From positions 1,674,001-1,738,000 of the forward strand of contig WSYJ01000060.1 in the NCBI GenBank assembly GCA_020186115.1: a stretch of 64,000 nt of DNA. The letters run 5' to 3'. Shown one piece after another: positions 9,601 through 20,137 of the stretch. The first letter of the stretch is position 1. Every line of letters starts with the position of its first letter. A model generated the notes under the pieces. That model saw only the letters and a program-made list of their open reading frames with translations, was not told where the DNA came from and did no database searches. The position numbers and the translations under genes were made by a program. Source of the DNA: Histomonas meleagridis (taxonomy: Eukaryota > Parabasalia > Tritrichomonadida > Dientamoebidae).

Positions 9601-12600
9601 AAATTAAATTGAGAAAACTTAACTTTGTGTATTTCGTTTTACAATTTAATAAATGAATGAAATATAAATCAATTGCTTCGTTAGTCACACGGATATTAGT
9701 TAATTTAATGAAAACATTTGAAAACAATTTCCCGCAATTTATAATTTCTGTTTCATTAAATCGATCTTTAAAATATAAATCATTTTCGAAACAAAAGAAT
9801 ATTTTATATTGTGTAATTAATAAAGAGAAGTAATCATTTTCTTTTAATATATTATTATAAGAATAAATGATTACATGTGACCAATGATTTAATATTAATT
9901 GGAAATCTTTTACATTACAATGATACCATATCCATATATTAAAGATTATTAAGTTAAACCATTTTCGGATTAATGGTTGATATTTTAATACTTCGAATAT
10001 TTCGAAGACTTCTTTATAATATTCATAACTTGCGTTTTGTACCAAAAACAAATAAATATCATTAATGTTTGTAAATTGTTTTTGTAAATCAAATGAATTA
10101 TTAAATAAGATTTTAATTATACTAAAAACTCCTTTTATATTTAAATTCGAGATTAATGTATTAATTTGATTAAATTCTAAAAAGATTTTTAATAAATTAT
10201 TCGGAGGCATTAATGAATTATTAATTTTGACTAATAATGATTTCGATTTTTTAATTGCTTTATTAATAGGCCTTGAAACAAAGAATTCTTCTTTTTTATA
10301 TTTACTATTAAATGAATCTGTTGAGAAAATTGGTTTAAGTTGATAAAAATCATTTAACTCATTAAATGTACCAGAATATATTTTAAGTTTCGATAAATAA
10401 CCAAATGTTTTAATTTCATTATATTCATTATTTATATTATAATTTAAAAACAATTGAAGATTTCCTTTCGCAAATTTAAATTTATAAAATTCGCCTTCAT
10501 TTAATTCAATATCATTTTTATAACAATTTAATTTAATAATATCTAATTCAGGTACAAGTGTTACAATATATTCATTTTCATCGGAATTAATTTTCTTGTC
10601 AATACAAACAGTTGAACGAATACCATTACCATCATATTTAATATATATTGAACCATTTTGAATATATACATAAAACATTGATTTATCCATATCAATGATT
10701 GTAAATAAATAATGTTTTTTATTATGAATTTGAGAATAAACATCATTATAAGTTAATAAGAAACTAAATGTAAATCCAGAATTTAAATCAATATCATAAA
10801 TCCCATTAACTTCAAATTGTAATGGTAAATCACCAAAAGGATATAAAGTCGAATAATTTATATGTTGACATATTGGCATTACATTATTAAGGAATTCAAT
10901 TATACCATTTTTATTAATGTTATTAAGTATTAATTTACTAAACAAATAATTTGATTTTAATGAACTAATTGATATAATAAATGGAATTATTATATTTTTT
11001 AATTCTCTTTTAGTTAAAATTAATTTCATTTTCAAATCAAAAAATTCAATTTCATTATTATCATTCGATATATAACGTTTCATTAAGATATAATCTAAAT
11101 AACCTTTTTGTAATTGATATATATTTGTAAATGAAATTCTCGATAAGTTTCGTAATTGTAATATAATTGAAATGAATTTTTTCGATTCACCAAATGATGA
11201 AATAATTAATGGTATTATCGATGGAACTTTTATAAAGAACTTTGATTGAACACCAAAACTTCCACTTAATAAACAAAACAAATCTTTATATATTAAATCA
11301 TTTGGTTCATTTCCAAATATTTTATGTATAATTTCATTTAATAATTTTAATTGATTAAAAGAAAACTCAAAAGAATCATCAGTCAAACAAAACAATAAAC
11401 AAAGAGTTAAAATACTATGTAAAATAGATTCATTTGGTGATATATAACATAAATTAATTAATGGATTTAATATATGTTTAAATCCTAATGATAATTTAAT
11501 ATTATTATTTAATCCATCAATTAAACATTTCATTAAAATAGTAATTAAATTTATATATTCATTATCTTCAAATTTTTTAGTTGCTTCTAAAATGATAACT
11601 TTAATATATTTACTTATTGATTTTAACTTAGAGAAATTAAATAAATTCGATAATATATTACGAAATGATATTAATATAAAATCTGTTAAATTCCGTTCAA
11701 ATACAAATGATAAAAATCCAATCGAAAATATATTCGAATTCATATAATAAGCAGAACAATTTTTGGATGATGCAATTTTATATAAAATAATAAAATTATT
11801 GTTCCGTGATTCAACGATAGATTCATTCTCATTCATTTGTTGTAATACTTTCGATACATGTAAAATACTTGAAATAAATCGTTCATTATTTAATAGTTCA
11901 GATTCAGTCGGATTTAATATATTATAAAATCGAACTAATAAATCAGTATGTAATAATGGATAAGTTTCTAATAACTCAAATGTTTTCAAGAATAAAATTG
12001 GTGAAACTTGATGAATCACATTAATAAACTTATTACGAAATGAATTAACATATGGATCATAATTCTCAAACAAACTTTGATTATGTGTATATATAAAATT
12101 AAGTACAATTTCATCAAGAAATGTTTGAAGAAATGTTTCATTAACAATACGACAAAATAGAATTAAAAATGACGTGGAAACTTCATAAAACAATGGACTA
12201 TTCCCAAATTGTACTAAAATGGGAATGGAAGCTTTAATAAATACATGTTTGAAACGTTCTGACGATTGATTTAGAAGTGGTTCAACTCGATATACATAAG
12301 AAAGTGATTCATTAGATATGATTTCATCTAATGATATATTATTTCGTAACTTTTCATATGGAGGGATTTTAAAATTAGGTTGAAATGTTCGTGTTATAAA
12401 TTCATTCGAATTTGAAGCTGTATCGTTAAAACGGTTTCTTATTAAACGGTCGTTGTATGAAAAAGTGATTTTCGGTGGATTGGATTGAATGAGATTATAA
12501 AAACATGAGGCAAAAATAATATAGGCATCTGAAAAATCTTCATTATCATATTTGTTGGAAACTTTGGCAAGAATACCTACGGCTTTAGGATCAAGTTGAA

Positions 12601-13234
12601 AAAGCGTTTGATTAAGAATTGTAAGAAATGAATGAGAGAATTGATCAAGCATTAATGGAAAGTCTCTGTCAATTAAAACTTCAATGGTATCAAGCATAAG
12701 ATTTTTGGATTCTTCATAACTAGAAAAATGAATACACTTAAAGAATTGAAAAAGAATTGGTGTAAAAGATTCGTTTAAGGTCGTGTTTGAAATAATATCT
12801 TTAAGTAATAAATTATATGCTTCTTTTGGATAAGAAGATTTAGAAAATGAGTTAAGGAACATATTAAATGTTGAATTTCTAATTTGAACAAGTGAAGACT
12901 TTGTAATTTCACAATTATGAAAATAAGTGAGAACAAACTCTGAATCATTATACTTATTTGGATCTGTTGAATAATTCCATAGTAAACATTCAAATAAGAT
13001 TAAAATTTCTTGTTCTTCCTGGACTTGGCTATCTTTGGCTGAGTCTAAAATATCCTTTTCGTATTTAAGCTGATTTTGTTTAATAAAATCTTCATCATTT
13101 TGAATTTTAAGTTGATGTACTTTTGGAACAACAGAAATAACAGAAACTTCATTTTCTGGTTTAGAAGACAAAGTAGATCTATATTTGATTAAATCAATAA
13201 GGGGATGTGTATCTTTTTTGCTGCTTGATCTCAT
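6665..13234 (-). CDS. Giant BEACH-domain protein (LvsA/LYST/neurobeachin superfamily)
   Basis: 2189 residues. Helical armadillo-like sequence fills most of the first 1600 residues, interrupted near 815-1000 by a ConA/laminin-G-like segment (around GFTFSFLLTYND). A PH-like region lies at about 1640-1745 and a short BEACH domain at about 1755-1880, with NFEYLMKLN, SGRTFNDSKHYPVFPAIL and LHLFIDQIFGYKMP. A degenerate WD40-like C-terminus occupies about 1893-2189. Relatives act in membrane trafficking, lysosome-size control and vesicle fusion. The part of BEACH normally between the YPVFP and FFLP segments (the GTHYS-type core) appears to be missing. The start is the first ATG in frame. Its 5' flank is shared with the divergent kinase gene. 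Confidence 0.88.
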   Translation of the reverse strand: MRSSSKKDTHPLIDLIKYRSTLSSKPENEVSVISVVPKVHQLKIQNDEDFIKQNQLKYEKDILDSAKDSQVQEEQEILILFECLLWNYSTDPNKYNDSEFVLTYFHNCEITKSSLVQIRNSTFNMFLNSFSKSSYPKEAYNLLLKDIISNTTLNESFTPILFQFFKCIHFSSYEESKNLMLDTIEVLIDRDFPLMLDQFSHSFLTILNQTLFQLDPKAVGILAKVSNKYDNEDFSDAYIIFASCFYNLIQSNPPKITFSYNDRLIRNRFNDTASNSNEFITRTFQPNFKIPPYEKLRNNISLDEIISNESLSYVYRVEPLLNQSSERFKHVFIKASIPILVQFGNSPLFYEVSTSFLILFCRIVNETFLQTFLDEIVLNFIYTHNQSLFENYDPYVNSFRNKFINVIHQVSPILFLKTFELLETYPLLHTDLLVRFYNILNPTESELLNNERFISSILHVSKVLQQMNENESIVESRNNNFIILYKIASSKNCSAYYMNSNIFSIGFLSFVFERNLTDFILISFRNILSNLFNFSKLKSISKYIKVIILEATKKFEDNEYINLITILMKCLIDGLNNNIKLSLGFKHILNPLINLCYISPNESILHSILTLCLLFCLTDDSFEFSFNQLKLLNEIIHKIFGNEPNDLIYKDLFCLLSGSFGVQSKFFIKVPSIIPLIISSFGESKKFISIILQLRNLSRISFTNIYQLQKGYLDYILMKRYISNDNNEIEFFDLKMKLILTKRELKNIIIPFIISISSLKSNYLFSKLILNNINKNGIIEFLNNVMPICQHINYSTLYPFGDLPLQFEVNGIYDIDLNSGFTFSFLLTYNDVYSQIHNKKHYLFTIIDMDKSMFYVYIQNGSIYIKYDGNGIRSTVCIDKKINSDENEYIVTLVPELDIIKLNCYKNDIELNEGEFYKFKFAKGNLQLFLNYNINNEYNEIKTFGYLSKLKIYSGTFNELNDFYQLKPIFSTDSFNSKYKKEEFFVSRPINKAIKKSKSLLVKINNSLMPPNNLLKIFLEFNQINTLISNLNIKGVFSIIKILFNNSFDLQKQFTNINDIYLFLVQNASYEYYKEVFEIFEVLKYQPLIRKWFNLIIFNIWIWYHCNVKDFQLILNHWSHVIIYSYNNILKENDYFSLLITQYKIFFCFENDLYFKDRFNETEIINCGKLFSNVFIKLTNIRVTNEAIDLYFIHLLNCKTKYTKLSFLNLILEFSPKIDLKNHFPQLLLLLSDDDIEINEAILIVTHFIGKEDNVDTFFVTIFRNLKTQTVEFFNLMLKHLSEYHNLISVLVLLAIKLGDECMNNLIDYLKDNSQKLIKAYQNSTFWIIWIVMLTFNAKNDIRINVWTFIFAVFCSNDETFCDNIDYLNVFVQLIQYITNTYDESFVNSFIFSFILIKRLETNEVKFLLQKFFSSVFFHINCQKYHKILVNEYNKYLNDFEQFDFDFDLIENEKKSFNKLEDFEYLSNFDVNQIQTSFQIRLNNEMEWIDKDSAEIALSYYNEIQQFHNESNEDENEEEPLIIIFKYFLTKDKIYNDKLKDFDEIIQNELYSYKCTISSILPQIQLISRRISTAGLGIEQNSDNAEVKSLDKIQKEENRLKDIRPTQNENQNDDKQIKRDKTFCIYYCPMKMKRVTQKTKGTRSVKVTDPIFSCECELIKYSSQKRVLFQLFNNLVQIGKVVFESHLIRIVLTRKTNNSNITNSLEFYLINGRTFLVSFDQNDFPKVQNNLPKISLPNVQIIQKKPSSSLFNDFPITVRWRKGLISNFEYLMKLNILSGRTFNDSKHYPVFPAILQNFNLKQRRDFTVFNSLLPDEQTVVSPESFFLPQQFFNDFGFIYQHRKILESPAVSQKLHLFIDQIFGYKMPKDSPNEQLFNKPHIARKLIQPEIPSKSMKLRLKNIKISFCILSREEPLVFYLQILSNREMFRMLRIETYPQIKASLSDEQFPYNIKNRTHVSGYTKKLVIFNPKSCSLELLKNLEPVDTFFVQSENPLFVCCDNSILYCSDTTTVRTMIFTSRIDKVLMCASAPIYLISSQPQFKIFVVVTIDGYLSVHSLVTGDCVNKVHIGSTVNSIIITKKWSFIVVFTDDFIMLLSVNGEVIKKRRFARKVKSVFTFSTASCFDYVVFTNDENELFMFEAFRPECIQQIDKVSGNVKYVLYDPIISSIICICSNGIIQVFPHDQIEYV

Positions 13235-13662
13235 CTGTTGTAATAATTGAAAGCTTTACAATTTTTTTGTGTTGCCAAAATGATATGACACTTTTAAAAT
13301 TTAAAGAAAATCATCGCATCTTCAACTTTCATTCTTAAATATTAATCAAAATCCTACAATTCGGTATATACTTACTATATCGCATATTTTACCTAATTAT
13401 TTTAATATTGCTTTTCATTTTGATATCAAATAATGTGAAAAAATAAATATTATTAGTCATTTTCTAAATAAGCTTCTTGATCGCAAAAATGTTTTATTCA
13501 ATCTTAAGTTCAATAATTCAATAATATCTTCATGTATAAGCTTGAAAACCAAAGATAAGTCCAAAGACGTTAAGTCACTTCACGTCAACTCCCCTTTTCA
13601 CTTTTGATTTGAATTTCATCGTTAACCGACCAAATTTTCACTTCCGAAAAATATTTTAATAA
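13235..13662. promoter_or_regulatory. Shared 5' region of the BEACH and kinase-ankyrin genes
   Basis: This 428-bp AT-rich head-to-head spacer must contain the promoters of both divergent genes. On the kinase side it has the 16-bp motif ACGTTAAGTCACTTCA (13567-13582), then a short C-rich patch and a GTTAACCGACC site about 40 bp before the kinase ATG. The split into two promoters is inferred from gene orientation. Confidence 0.6.
13567..13582 (+). promoter_or_regulatory. 16-bp motif ACGTTAAGTCACTTCA, copy 1
   Basis: It lies about 80 bp before the ATG of the kinase-ankyrin gene, in sense orientation. Exact copies occur at 39912-39927 (plus) and 52143-52158 (minus), each upstream of a gene in the gene's orientation. 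The core AAGTCACTT is nearly palindromic. Confidence 0.6.
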
Positions 13663-15448
13663 ATGGAAAAAACAAAAGATAAAAAATTTCCACCACATGC
13701 AGAAGTTCTCATTCCACCAGCTGAACAAATTCAAGGTTCAGATACAAGTTATTCCAATTATTCCAATCCTCAATTTGTTTCGTCTTTAAATGCGTATGAT
13801 CCTCAATATCAAATTCAAGAAAACCTAGTTTTTACTGAACAAAATAAGCAACCATTTATTCCACAATTTACACCCAATTTATATTATACACCAGATCTAT
13901 CAGCTGACTTATTTAATGTTGAAGAATTTGAAGACTATGTAGCTAACCTTGATGATTATATCTCGCGCACACCAATAGGCCGAGGTTCCTTTGGTAATGT
14001 TTATTATTGTGTTCATCGATATACAGGATGGAAGTTTGTAATCAAAGAATTAAATCGTACAAATCTACCAGAGAAGCAGCATCTTTTTTTTGAGCGCGAA
14101 ATCAAGATATTATTACAGTGTAAAAATCCATTTTTATTAAATTGTTATGGCTTTACAATTCGACCTGAATTTACTATTGTCACTGAATATATGGAATTAG
14201 GTTCCTTATGGACATTACTCCATAAGAGTCCAAATTTATTAAATTCCACACAAAAAACAAACATTGCTATTGGCATTGCTCATGGGATGAAATATTTGCA
14301 TCATCATGGCATCATTCATCGTGACTTAAAATCTCCAAACATCTTATTAGATCATAAACTTTTACCAAAAATTTCTGACTTTGGTCTGAGTAAAATACTC
14401 AAAAGTTATGAAAGTAATAATGGCGAAGAAATAATGACTAATTGTACAGGCACCGCCAATTGGATGGCTCCTGAACAAATTAGTTCCAATTCTTATAGTT
14501 TCCAAGTTGATGTTTATGCATATGGGTTAATATTATATGAATTATTAACAGGCGAATGTCCATTTAACAAATTAAACCAAGTCCAAATATATGATGCTGT
14601 TCGATCTGGAATTAGACCTGAAATACCAATACAATATCGGAACTCATCGATTGTCAATTTAATTGTTAAATGTTGGCAACAAAATCCTTTCGATCGCCCA
14701 ACTTTCGATGAGATATATATTGAGTTAATTACGCGAAAAGTCGAGTTCCCAGGTACTAATAATGATGGAGTTAAGTTATTATTACATTATATTGATAATA
14801 AGACACAAGTTAATCATGAATCGAAACCTTTTAACTCATCGAAACTTCTAAATAATACTTTAAACATATATAATACTATAAATAATAATAATGACATTTT
14901 TTTGATGAAAAATAAATTATTCGAATATGCAAAAAATGGGAACATCGATGACTTCGTAAGCGTTTTCGTTTCGTTCTTAAATGTTAAGGATTTGATTAAT
15001 TATAGAGATAATAGTAGTTATATTTATTTATGTTTTTTGGAGTTTTTTCATCTTTTTTCAAACTGCTTTACATTATGCTTGTTGCTATGGTCAAGCTCAA
15101 ATGGTACAATTCCTACTTGGAATTCAAGGAATAAATATAAACATTAAAGATATTAACGGAAATACCCCATTATCTGTTGCTGTGCAATGTGAACAGAAGT
15201 TTATCGTTTCGCTGTTGATCAATTCAAACGGAATCGACGTAAACCTCTCAAATGAGTCGCTTTTGACACCTTTACATTACGCAGTAATTACTAACAACTC
15301 AGATATAGCTAAGTTACTTTTGTTTTGTAAAGATATTGATTTGAATGTTGTGGATGGAAATGGTAATACACCTTTGGACATAGCAATCAAACTTGGTTTT
15401 AATACATTGGCTGAAATGATTAATCAAAAATCTATAAACATGTTATAA
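13663..15448 (+). pseudogene. TKL-type protein kinase with C-terminal ankyrin repeats, frame broken by a 40-bp tract
   Basis: The kinase domain spans about residues 100-365: glycine loop GRGSFGNV, VIKEL lysine, catalytic HRDLKSPNILLD, DFGLSK, and GTANWMAPE in the activation segment. These are hallmarks of the TKL-like kinases common in trichomonads. The catalytic lysine, HRD and DFG are all present. A low-complexity linker leads into ankyrin repeats. The frame ends at 15147, but the ankyrin frame resumes in another phase to 15448. QTALHYACCYGQAQ is readable in that phase from 15059, directly after NSS if the bases at about 15019-15058 are skipped. No trichomonad splice signal is present. It may be a pseudogene, a truncated working kinase, an unusual intron or an assembly error. 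Confidence 0.75.
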
Positions 15449-15876
15449 AAATTTAATGTAAAATTAAACTTGTTCCAAAAAATTTTTATAAATTCACAAC
15501 AGGAAAAGAAAAATATAAATAAAAATATAAATAGAAGATTTGTTAATGAATTTGATTACATTTCATATTTTTAATATAAAATTTTGGAGAGCTACAATAT
15601 GATTTAAGTCATTTTTTATTTTTGCATATTAATTAAAATGATTAAATCAGCAATTTCAACCGTTAAAAAGTTGTGTAATTTCAATGTAAATATCAGAAAA
15701 AATTCAATTATTACTTTAAATGTTTTAAATTTGATATCAAATTGTCGGCGAAGACATTGAATCTTTCTAATTCAAATTGGTTAACCAAAATTTGGCTGAC
15801 TATGGCCTAATATTTTTTGAATTTGAGTTTCGTTTGCTTTCAAATTTGTTTTGATTAATTATTAAATTTCATTTTA
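15449..15876. other. Intergenic spacer, nothing recognised
   Basis: AT-rich sequence between the 3' end of the kinase-ankyrin locus and the 5' end of the LRR locus. It presumably contains the promoter of the latter. No frame, RNA or repeat was recognised. Confidence 0.5.
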
Positions 15877-17372
15877 ATGATCCATCTGTTCTTTCCATTA
15901 TTTTGGAGTTTTTTATATTCACAGCATAGATCAATTATTCAAAATAATGAATACATCATTGATGAATTTTCTTCAAATCTTCAAACTACCATTAAATCCA
16001 AAGAAGACACCTATGATCATTCAAATATTTTTCACTTTATAAAATTTAATGTATTAAGCTTTTGTCTAAATGTTGCATTGGTTATCATTTTAATATTCAT
16101 ATTTATTATTAGCAAAGGTTATTTTACAAAAATGAATTTAAAATATAAATCAAATCATAATGTTACTCCATTTGCTTTTGTGACGCTTTTCATATTTTCC
16201 ATTAAGAGTTTATTTTTTACTAGTAATGGAATAGTTGAAATTACTGATACTAATGAACTAAATACTATTGATAGCTATAAAAACCTAACCACCCGTGTTA
16301 TCATTGATGGTGCAGTTACGGGGGTTACAGATAGATGTTTTGTGGAATGGAATCAGTTATCAACTGAAAATATCGGAAATAGTGTTGTTTCGATTAGCTT
16401 TTCTGTGTTTTATTCTTGTTGCAAATTGGAATCTGTTATTTTTGGAGACAACGATGAAACAATTGGAAATAATGCATTTATATATTGTAGTTCATTAAGA
16501 AATATTACAATTCCAAATTCAGTGACAACAATTGGCTCTTATGTCTTTTATAATTTTTCCAAATTAGAATCTGTTATTTTTGGAGAAAATATCACAACAT
16601 TTGGAAATAATGTATTTAGATATTGTAGTTCACTTCAATGCATTTATTTCAATGGCACATCAGAACCAGATATATCTTCTACATCTTTTTATAATGTACC
16701 ATGTTCTAGAATAATGGTTAAGCCATATTATCAAGGGGAGAAATTTGGTGAATTAAAAGTTACTACAGAAGTAATTGCCGAATGCATTGTATCATCAAAT
16801 TCATTTACAAAATCAAATTCATTTACAAAATCAAATACATTTACAAAATCAAATACATTTACAAAATCAAATACATTTACAAAATCAGATTCATTTACTA
16901 AATCAAATACATTCACTAAATCAAATACATTTTAGTTTATTAATTATATTACCTTCTCTCACACTTGCACGCTAGTGCACACATTACCATTTCCACGGCA
17001 CTTCATATCATAAATTCATATTTGACGCAAGCATATTCTCCATCAATTATTAATTCTTCGCTTACACAATTAATTACAGAATATGTATATTACAATTCCA
17101 CAGTGTTCGCATACACAAAGTATTACAGTTTCTATTCCGACATATACACAGCTTTTGCGAAAGAAAATGAAGACAAAGATGAAACTATTGAAATCAAGAA
17201 AAGCACATTAATAGCGATCATTTGTTGCGTCGTTGCAATTGTTTTGATTGTTATTGCGATTGTTATCTTTATTGTACGTAGGAGCAAAACTAAGCCTTCG
17301 TATCATAACGATTTCGTAAAGTCTTCTTCAGAATCTAATTCGGACAAAAAGATTAAAGAAGACATATTCTGA
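15877..17372 (+). pseudogene. BspA-like LRR surface protein, split from its transmembrane tail
   Basis: The first frame (15877-16935, 352 residues) has two hydrophobic stretches (about 62-80 and 97-112), LRR_5 repeats (CSSLRNITIPNSVTTIGSYVF and relatives) and a stalk of FTKSNT hexapeptides, then stops at TAG. The next open frame in another phase runs to 17372 and carries what such proteins normally have at the C-terminus: a Ser/Thr/Tyr-rich stalk, a transmembrane helix (STLIAIICCVVAIVLIVIAIVIFIV) and a basic, Ser-rich cytoplasmic tail. That frame has no ATG near its start. One ancestral type-I surface protein broken near 16930-16960 is the simplest reading. An alternative N-terminus is the ATG at 16132, which opens directly on a hydrophobic segment. 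Confidence 0.65.
16795..16934 (+). repeat. 18-bp tandem repeat encoding (S)NTFTKS
   Basis: Seven complete 18-bp units of the form TCAAATACATTTACAAAA plus a 14-bp partial unit ending in the stop codon. The units differ at one to three positions. Confidence 0.9.
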
Positions 17373-18070
17373 AAACTTGCAAGTATGGTAATGTTCGAGA
17401 AAGAGAAATGGATGTAATGTAATAGATTTAGAGAAATTTTTAAGGAAATCTTAAATATGCTTTGAATATTGATGTAATACTTCTGTTGGATAATATATTT
17501 TATGAATTAGAATTCTAAAAAAAATATCGCAAATGAACGTCATTTATATGGAGTTGGAGTTCGATGATACCACAGCATTATCCGTTTTTTATATTGATTA
17601 CAAAGTTAAAAATATTTTATGAAGAAGTAATATTTCTAATGACGGAGTTTTTAAAAATTAAGTGAACAAATGATCAATAAATTGGAATTAAAGATAGATT
17701 AAAATTGTGATTATACAATAAATGACCAGATAAAACAATTCATCTATATAGTTTTAATATATTGTTTTAAATATTGAACTTAATTCTGATAAAATTTTAA
17801 ATAACAATCTTCAAAAAATATGAAAAAAATTTAATTAATTCATTTAATCAATATAATAAATTTATTATTTTGATCAAAATGATTTATAAATAAAAAATCA
17901 ATTAATATGAATTAAGCATTTTTATAAAAATCAGAAAGAAATTGTTTGATGGAAGATATAACAAATGAAAATGCCGTCGACCGATCATTTAATCAATGGC
18001 CGTTAATTTATAAGACGGTTATGAACTGAAATCTTTGAATTTTAAGAAGTTTGACTCAATTAGTTAAACG
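17373..18070. other. Intergenic region upstream of the Rab32-like gene
   Basis: No gene was found. Close to the Rab ATG are CCGTTAAT (about 18000) and GACGGTTATG (about 18014), which match Myb-type TAACGG/AACCGT sites in opposite orientations. The rest is AT-rich. Confidence 0.5.
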
Positions 18071-18715
18071 ATGGACAACACCGAAGAAGAAATCCAACCA
18101 ACACAAAAGGTACTCAAAATAATTGTTGTTGGCGATATGGGTACAGGAAAGACATCTCTGATCCGCAAATTTGTTGAAGGCAACTTTTCCGAATTTTATA
18201 AGATAACAATTGGTGTAGATTTTGCAAATAAGGTTCTTAAATTCGATGAAAATTCCACGGCTGATGTCCAGTTATGGGATATTGCAGGACAAGAACGTTT
18301 TGGTAGTATGACTGGAGTTTATTATAGAGAAGCTGTTGGAGCTGTTGTAGTTTTTGATGTTATGCGAAATGCAACATTTGATATGACTAAGGTTTGGAAG
18401 AAAGATATAGATGAAAAAGTCAGAACTTCTCTTGGCGTTCCAGTGCCAACAATTTTATTAGGAAATAAAATTGATCTTATGGAAAAAAACGAAGCATGGG
18501 AAAAGAAGAAGCAAGAAATCGAGGAGTACACCAAAGAAAACAACTTTTTGGCATTTTTCGAGACATCCGCCAAAGATGGAATTAACATTGACGAATCTCT
18601 CGAATACCTTGTTGAGTATATATTAAAGAATAACATCGAAAGCGAGAGCTCAAGAATGAATGATGGTGTACGACTTGGACAGAATCAACAAGAAGAAAAA
18701 GGCTGCGGTTGCTAA
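18071..18715 (+). CDS. Rab32/38-type small GTPase
   Basis: 214 residues with all Rab G motifs: GDMGTGKT (21-28), WDIAGQE (69-75), GNKIDL and ETSAKD. It ends GCGC, a double-cysteine geranylgeranylation signal. The Ile in WDIAGQE replaces the usual Thr and is the recognised signature of the Rab32/Rab38 subfamily; the ERFGSMTGVYYREAVGAVVVFDV stretch also matches it. Family members act at lysosome-related organelles and in recruiting retromer/BLOC machinery. In a trichomonad a role on phagosomes or lysosomes is a reasonable inference. The ATG is the first in frame. Myb-like sites lie 50-70 bp upstream. Confidence 0.93.
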   Translation: MDNTEEEIQPTQKVLKIIVVGDMGTGKTSLIRKFVEGNFSEFYKITIGVDFANKVLKFDENSTADVQLWDIAGQERFGSMTGVYYREAVGAVVVFDVMRNATFDMTKVWKKDIDEKVRTSLGVPVPTILLGNKIDLMEKNEAWEKKKQEIEEYTKENNFLAFFETSAKDGINIDESLEYLVEYILKNNIESESSRMNDGVRLGQNQQEEKGCGC

Positions 18716-19068
18716 CCATTTTACTCTTTAGAAACTTAAAAAAATTAAAAACTATTTATGTTTTTATTTGAGAAAAAGCAATTTCTTCTATGGAATTAAG
18801 AATTTCGACGTTTTTTAGGTATAATGTTTCAATTTGATTATTGTTCAATCGATTTATAATGAAATATTATTCAATAAAAACATATATTTTGTAATTGCAG
18901 TCTTAAAAATAGTAAAATTCCGAATAAGTTTTCTCTAAATCAGTGCAAACTTAAATCATTAAATTTTTGAAAAAGAACATAAAAATGATTTTATTTCCCT
19001 ACAAAACAATAGAAAATCAGAAAATTATTTAAAAATATTATAAAATTTAATGTGATATAACAAACGAT
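18716..19068. other. Convergent 3' spacer between two Rab genes
   Basis: About 350 bp of AT-rich sequence between tail-to-tail Rab genes. Nothing beyond presumed 3' UTRs was seen. Confidence 0.5.
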
Positions 19069-19680
19069 TTAGCATTGACATTTTTCTTTTGGTTTCTCAT
19101 CTTCGCTAATTATTTCGGACAAAATGTTTGATTTCTTTTGTGTTGTGGTATTTTTGGCAGAATTATATAAATCTTCGGCAATGTTTTTAAATAATTGATC
19201 AACTCCATCTCCTGTTTTTGCAGATGTCATGAAAAATTTACATTGGTTTATCTTTGATGATTCTTGAATTAATTTGATTTTCTGTTCTTTTCCTTGTTCA
19301 TCAATAAGATCAATTTTATTACCTGCCATAAATATTAAACAATCTGGATCTACATTGTTTGTCACAAGTTCATTTAGTTTTTGAAGTTCTGCTAATGGAT
19401 CTTTAAGTGACATATCAAAAACAAAAATACAAGCATTGGCATTTCTTAAATACAAAGGAATAAGTGACTGAAATTTTTCTTGACCTGCAGTATCCCATAT
19501 GTTTATTGTAACTTCATTCTCTTCATCAATCATTATCTTACATCTAACATAAGCAGCTCCAACAGTTGGTTGAACTTCTCCAGAAAAGTTGTTTTCATGG
19601 TACTTCTGAACAAGGGATGTTTTTCCCACGCCACTAGACCCCACAAGAACAACTTTGTAGACTTCTTCTGAATCCATCAT
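19069..19680 (-). CDS. Rab GTPase of the Rab5/21/22 endosomal type
   Basis: 203 residues. G1 is GSSGVGKTS, the switch II segment is WDTAGQEKF, G4 is GNKIDL and G5 is TSAKTGDGVDQLF. The protein ends EKCQC, giving a CxC prenylation motif. The pattern YKVVLVGSSGVGKTSLVQKYHENNFSGEVQPTVGAAY is closest to endosomal Rab5/Rab21/Rab22, although switch I has drifted (TVGAAY where TIGAAF is usual). It should cycle on early endosomes or phagosomes. It lies tail-to-tail with the Rab32-like gene. Subfamily placement is tentative; Rab identity is certain. Confidence 0.92.
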   Translation of the reverse strand: MMDSEEVYKVVLVGSSGVGKTSLVQKYHENNFSGEVQPTVGAAYVRCKIMIDEENEVTINIWDTAGQEKFQSLIPLYLRNANACIFVFDMSLKDPLAELQKLNELVTNNVDPDCLIFMAGNKIDLIDEQGKEQKIKLIQESSKINQCKFFMTSAKTGDGVDQLFKNIAEDLYNSAKNTTTQKKSNILSEIISEDEKPKEKCQC

Positions 19681-20137
19681 TTTCTTCTGTCGTTAACTTT
19701 TATATAGTTTACATCTGACCAAGTTGAGTTCCCGTTCGGAGGTTTTTTTTGCTAATCATACAAAAAGTTCTTTGTATAAAAACCATCAAAAAATCACCGT
19801 AACAGAGGCACTGTGTTGCATATTATCCTATTTACGGCTTTCTTGTAGCAAGCTCTTTTATTCAAACAATTACCCATTTTTTTTGTAATTCCAAAAAACA
19901 TTATATTTTAAATTGTAAAAAAAAATTCCTTATTTTTAAATAATTGCTTCAGATAAATTTTTTAAGTAACAAATACTTTCTGATAATATAAATCCTGAAG
20001 GAATTATGCTTAAGTTAACTTTAGCTCAAGTAAACCATTCGAAATTAATAAGTTTACTTCCTATCGACAATTTTTACACAATTTTCATCAAATTTTAAAA
20101 TTAAATAAAAGAATTTACTCTATATACAAATAATTTA
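19681..20137. other. Spacer between the Rab and 7-TM genes
   Basis: It contains the Rab promoter (AGTTAACGAC near 19690 on the minus strand, then a TATATAAAAG stretch) and the 3' flank of the 7-TM gene. No coding potential was recognised. Confidence 0.5.

Noticed and set aside
13663-17372. Treating the two broken genes at 13.6-17.4 kb as one mobile or decayed unit
   Set aside because: They belong to different families, have separate spacers and share no flanking repeat; the breaks are independent.
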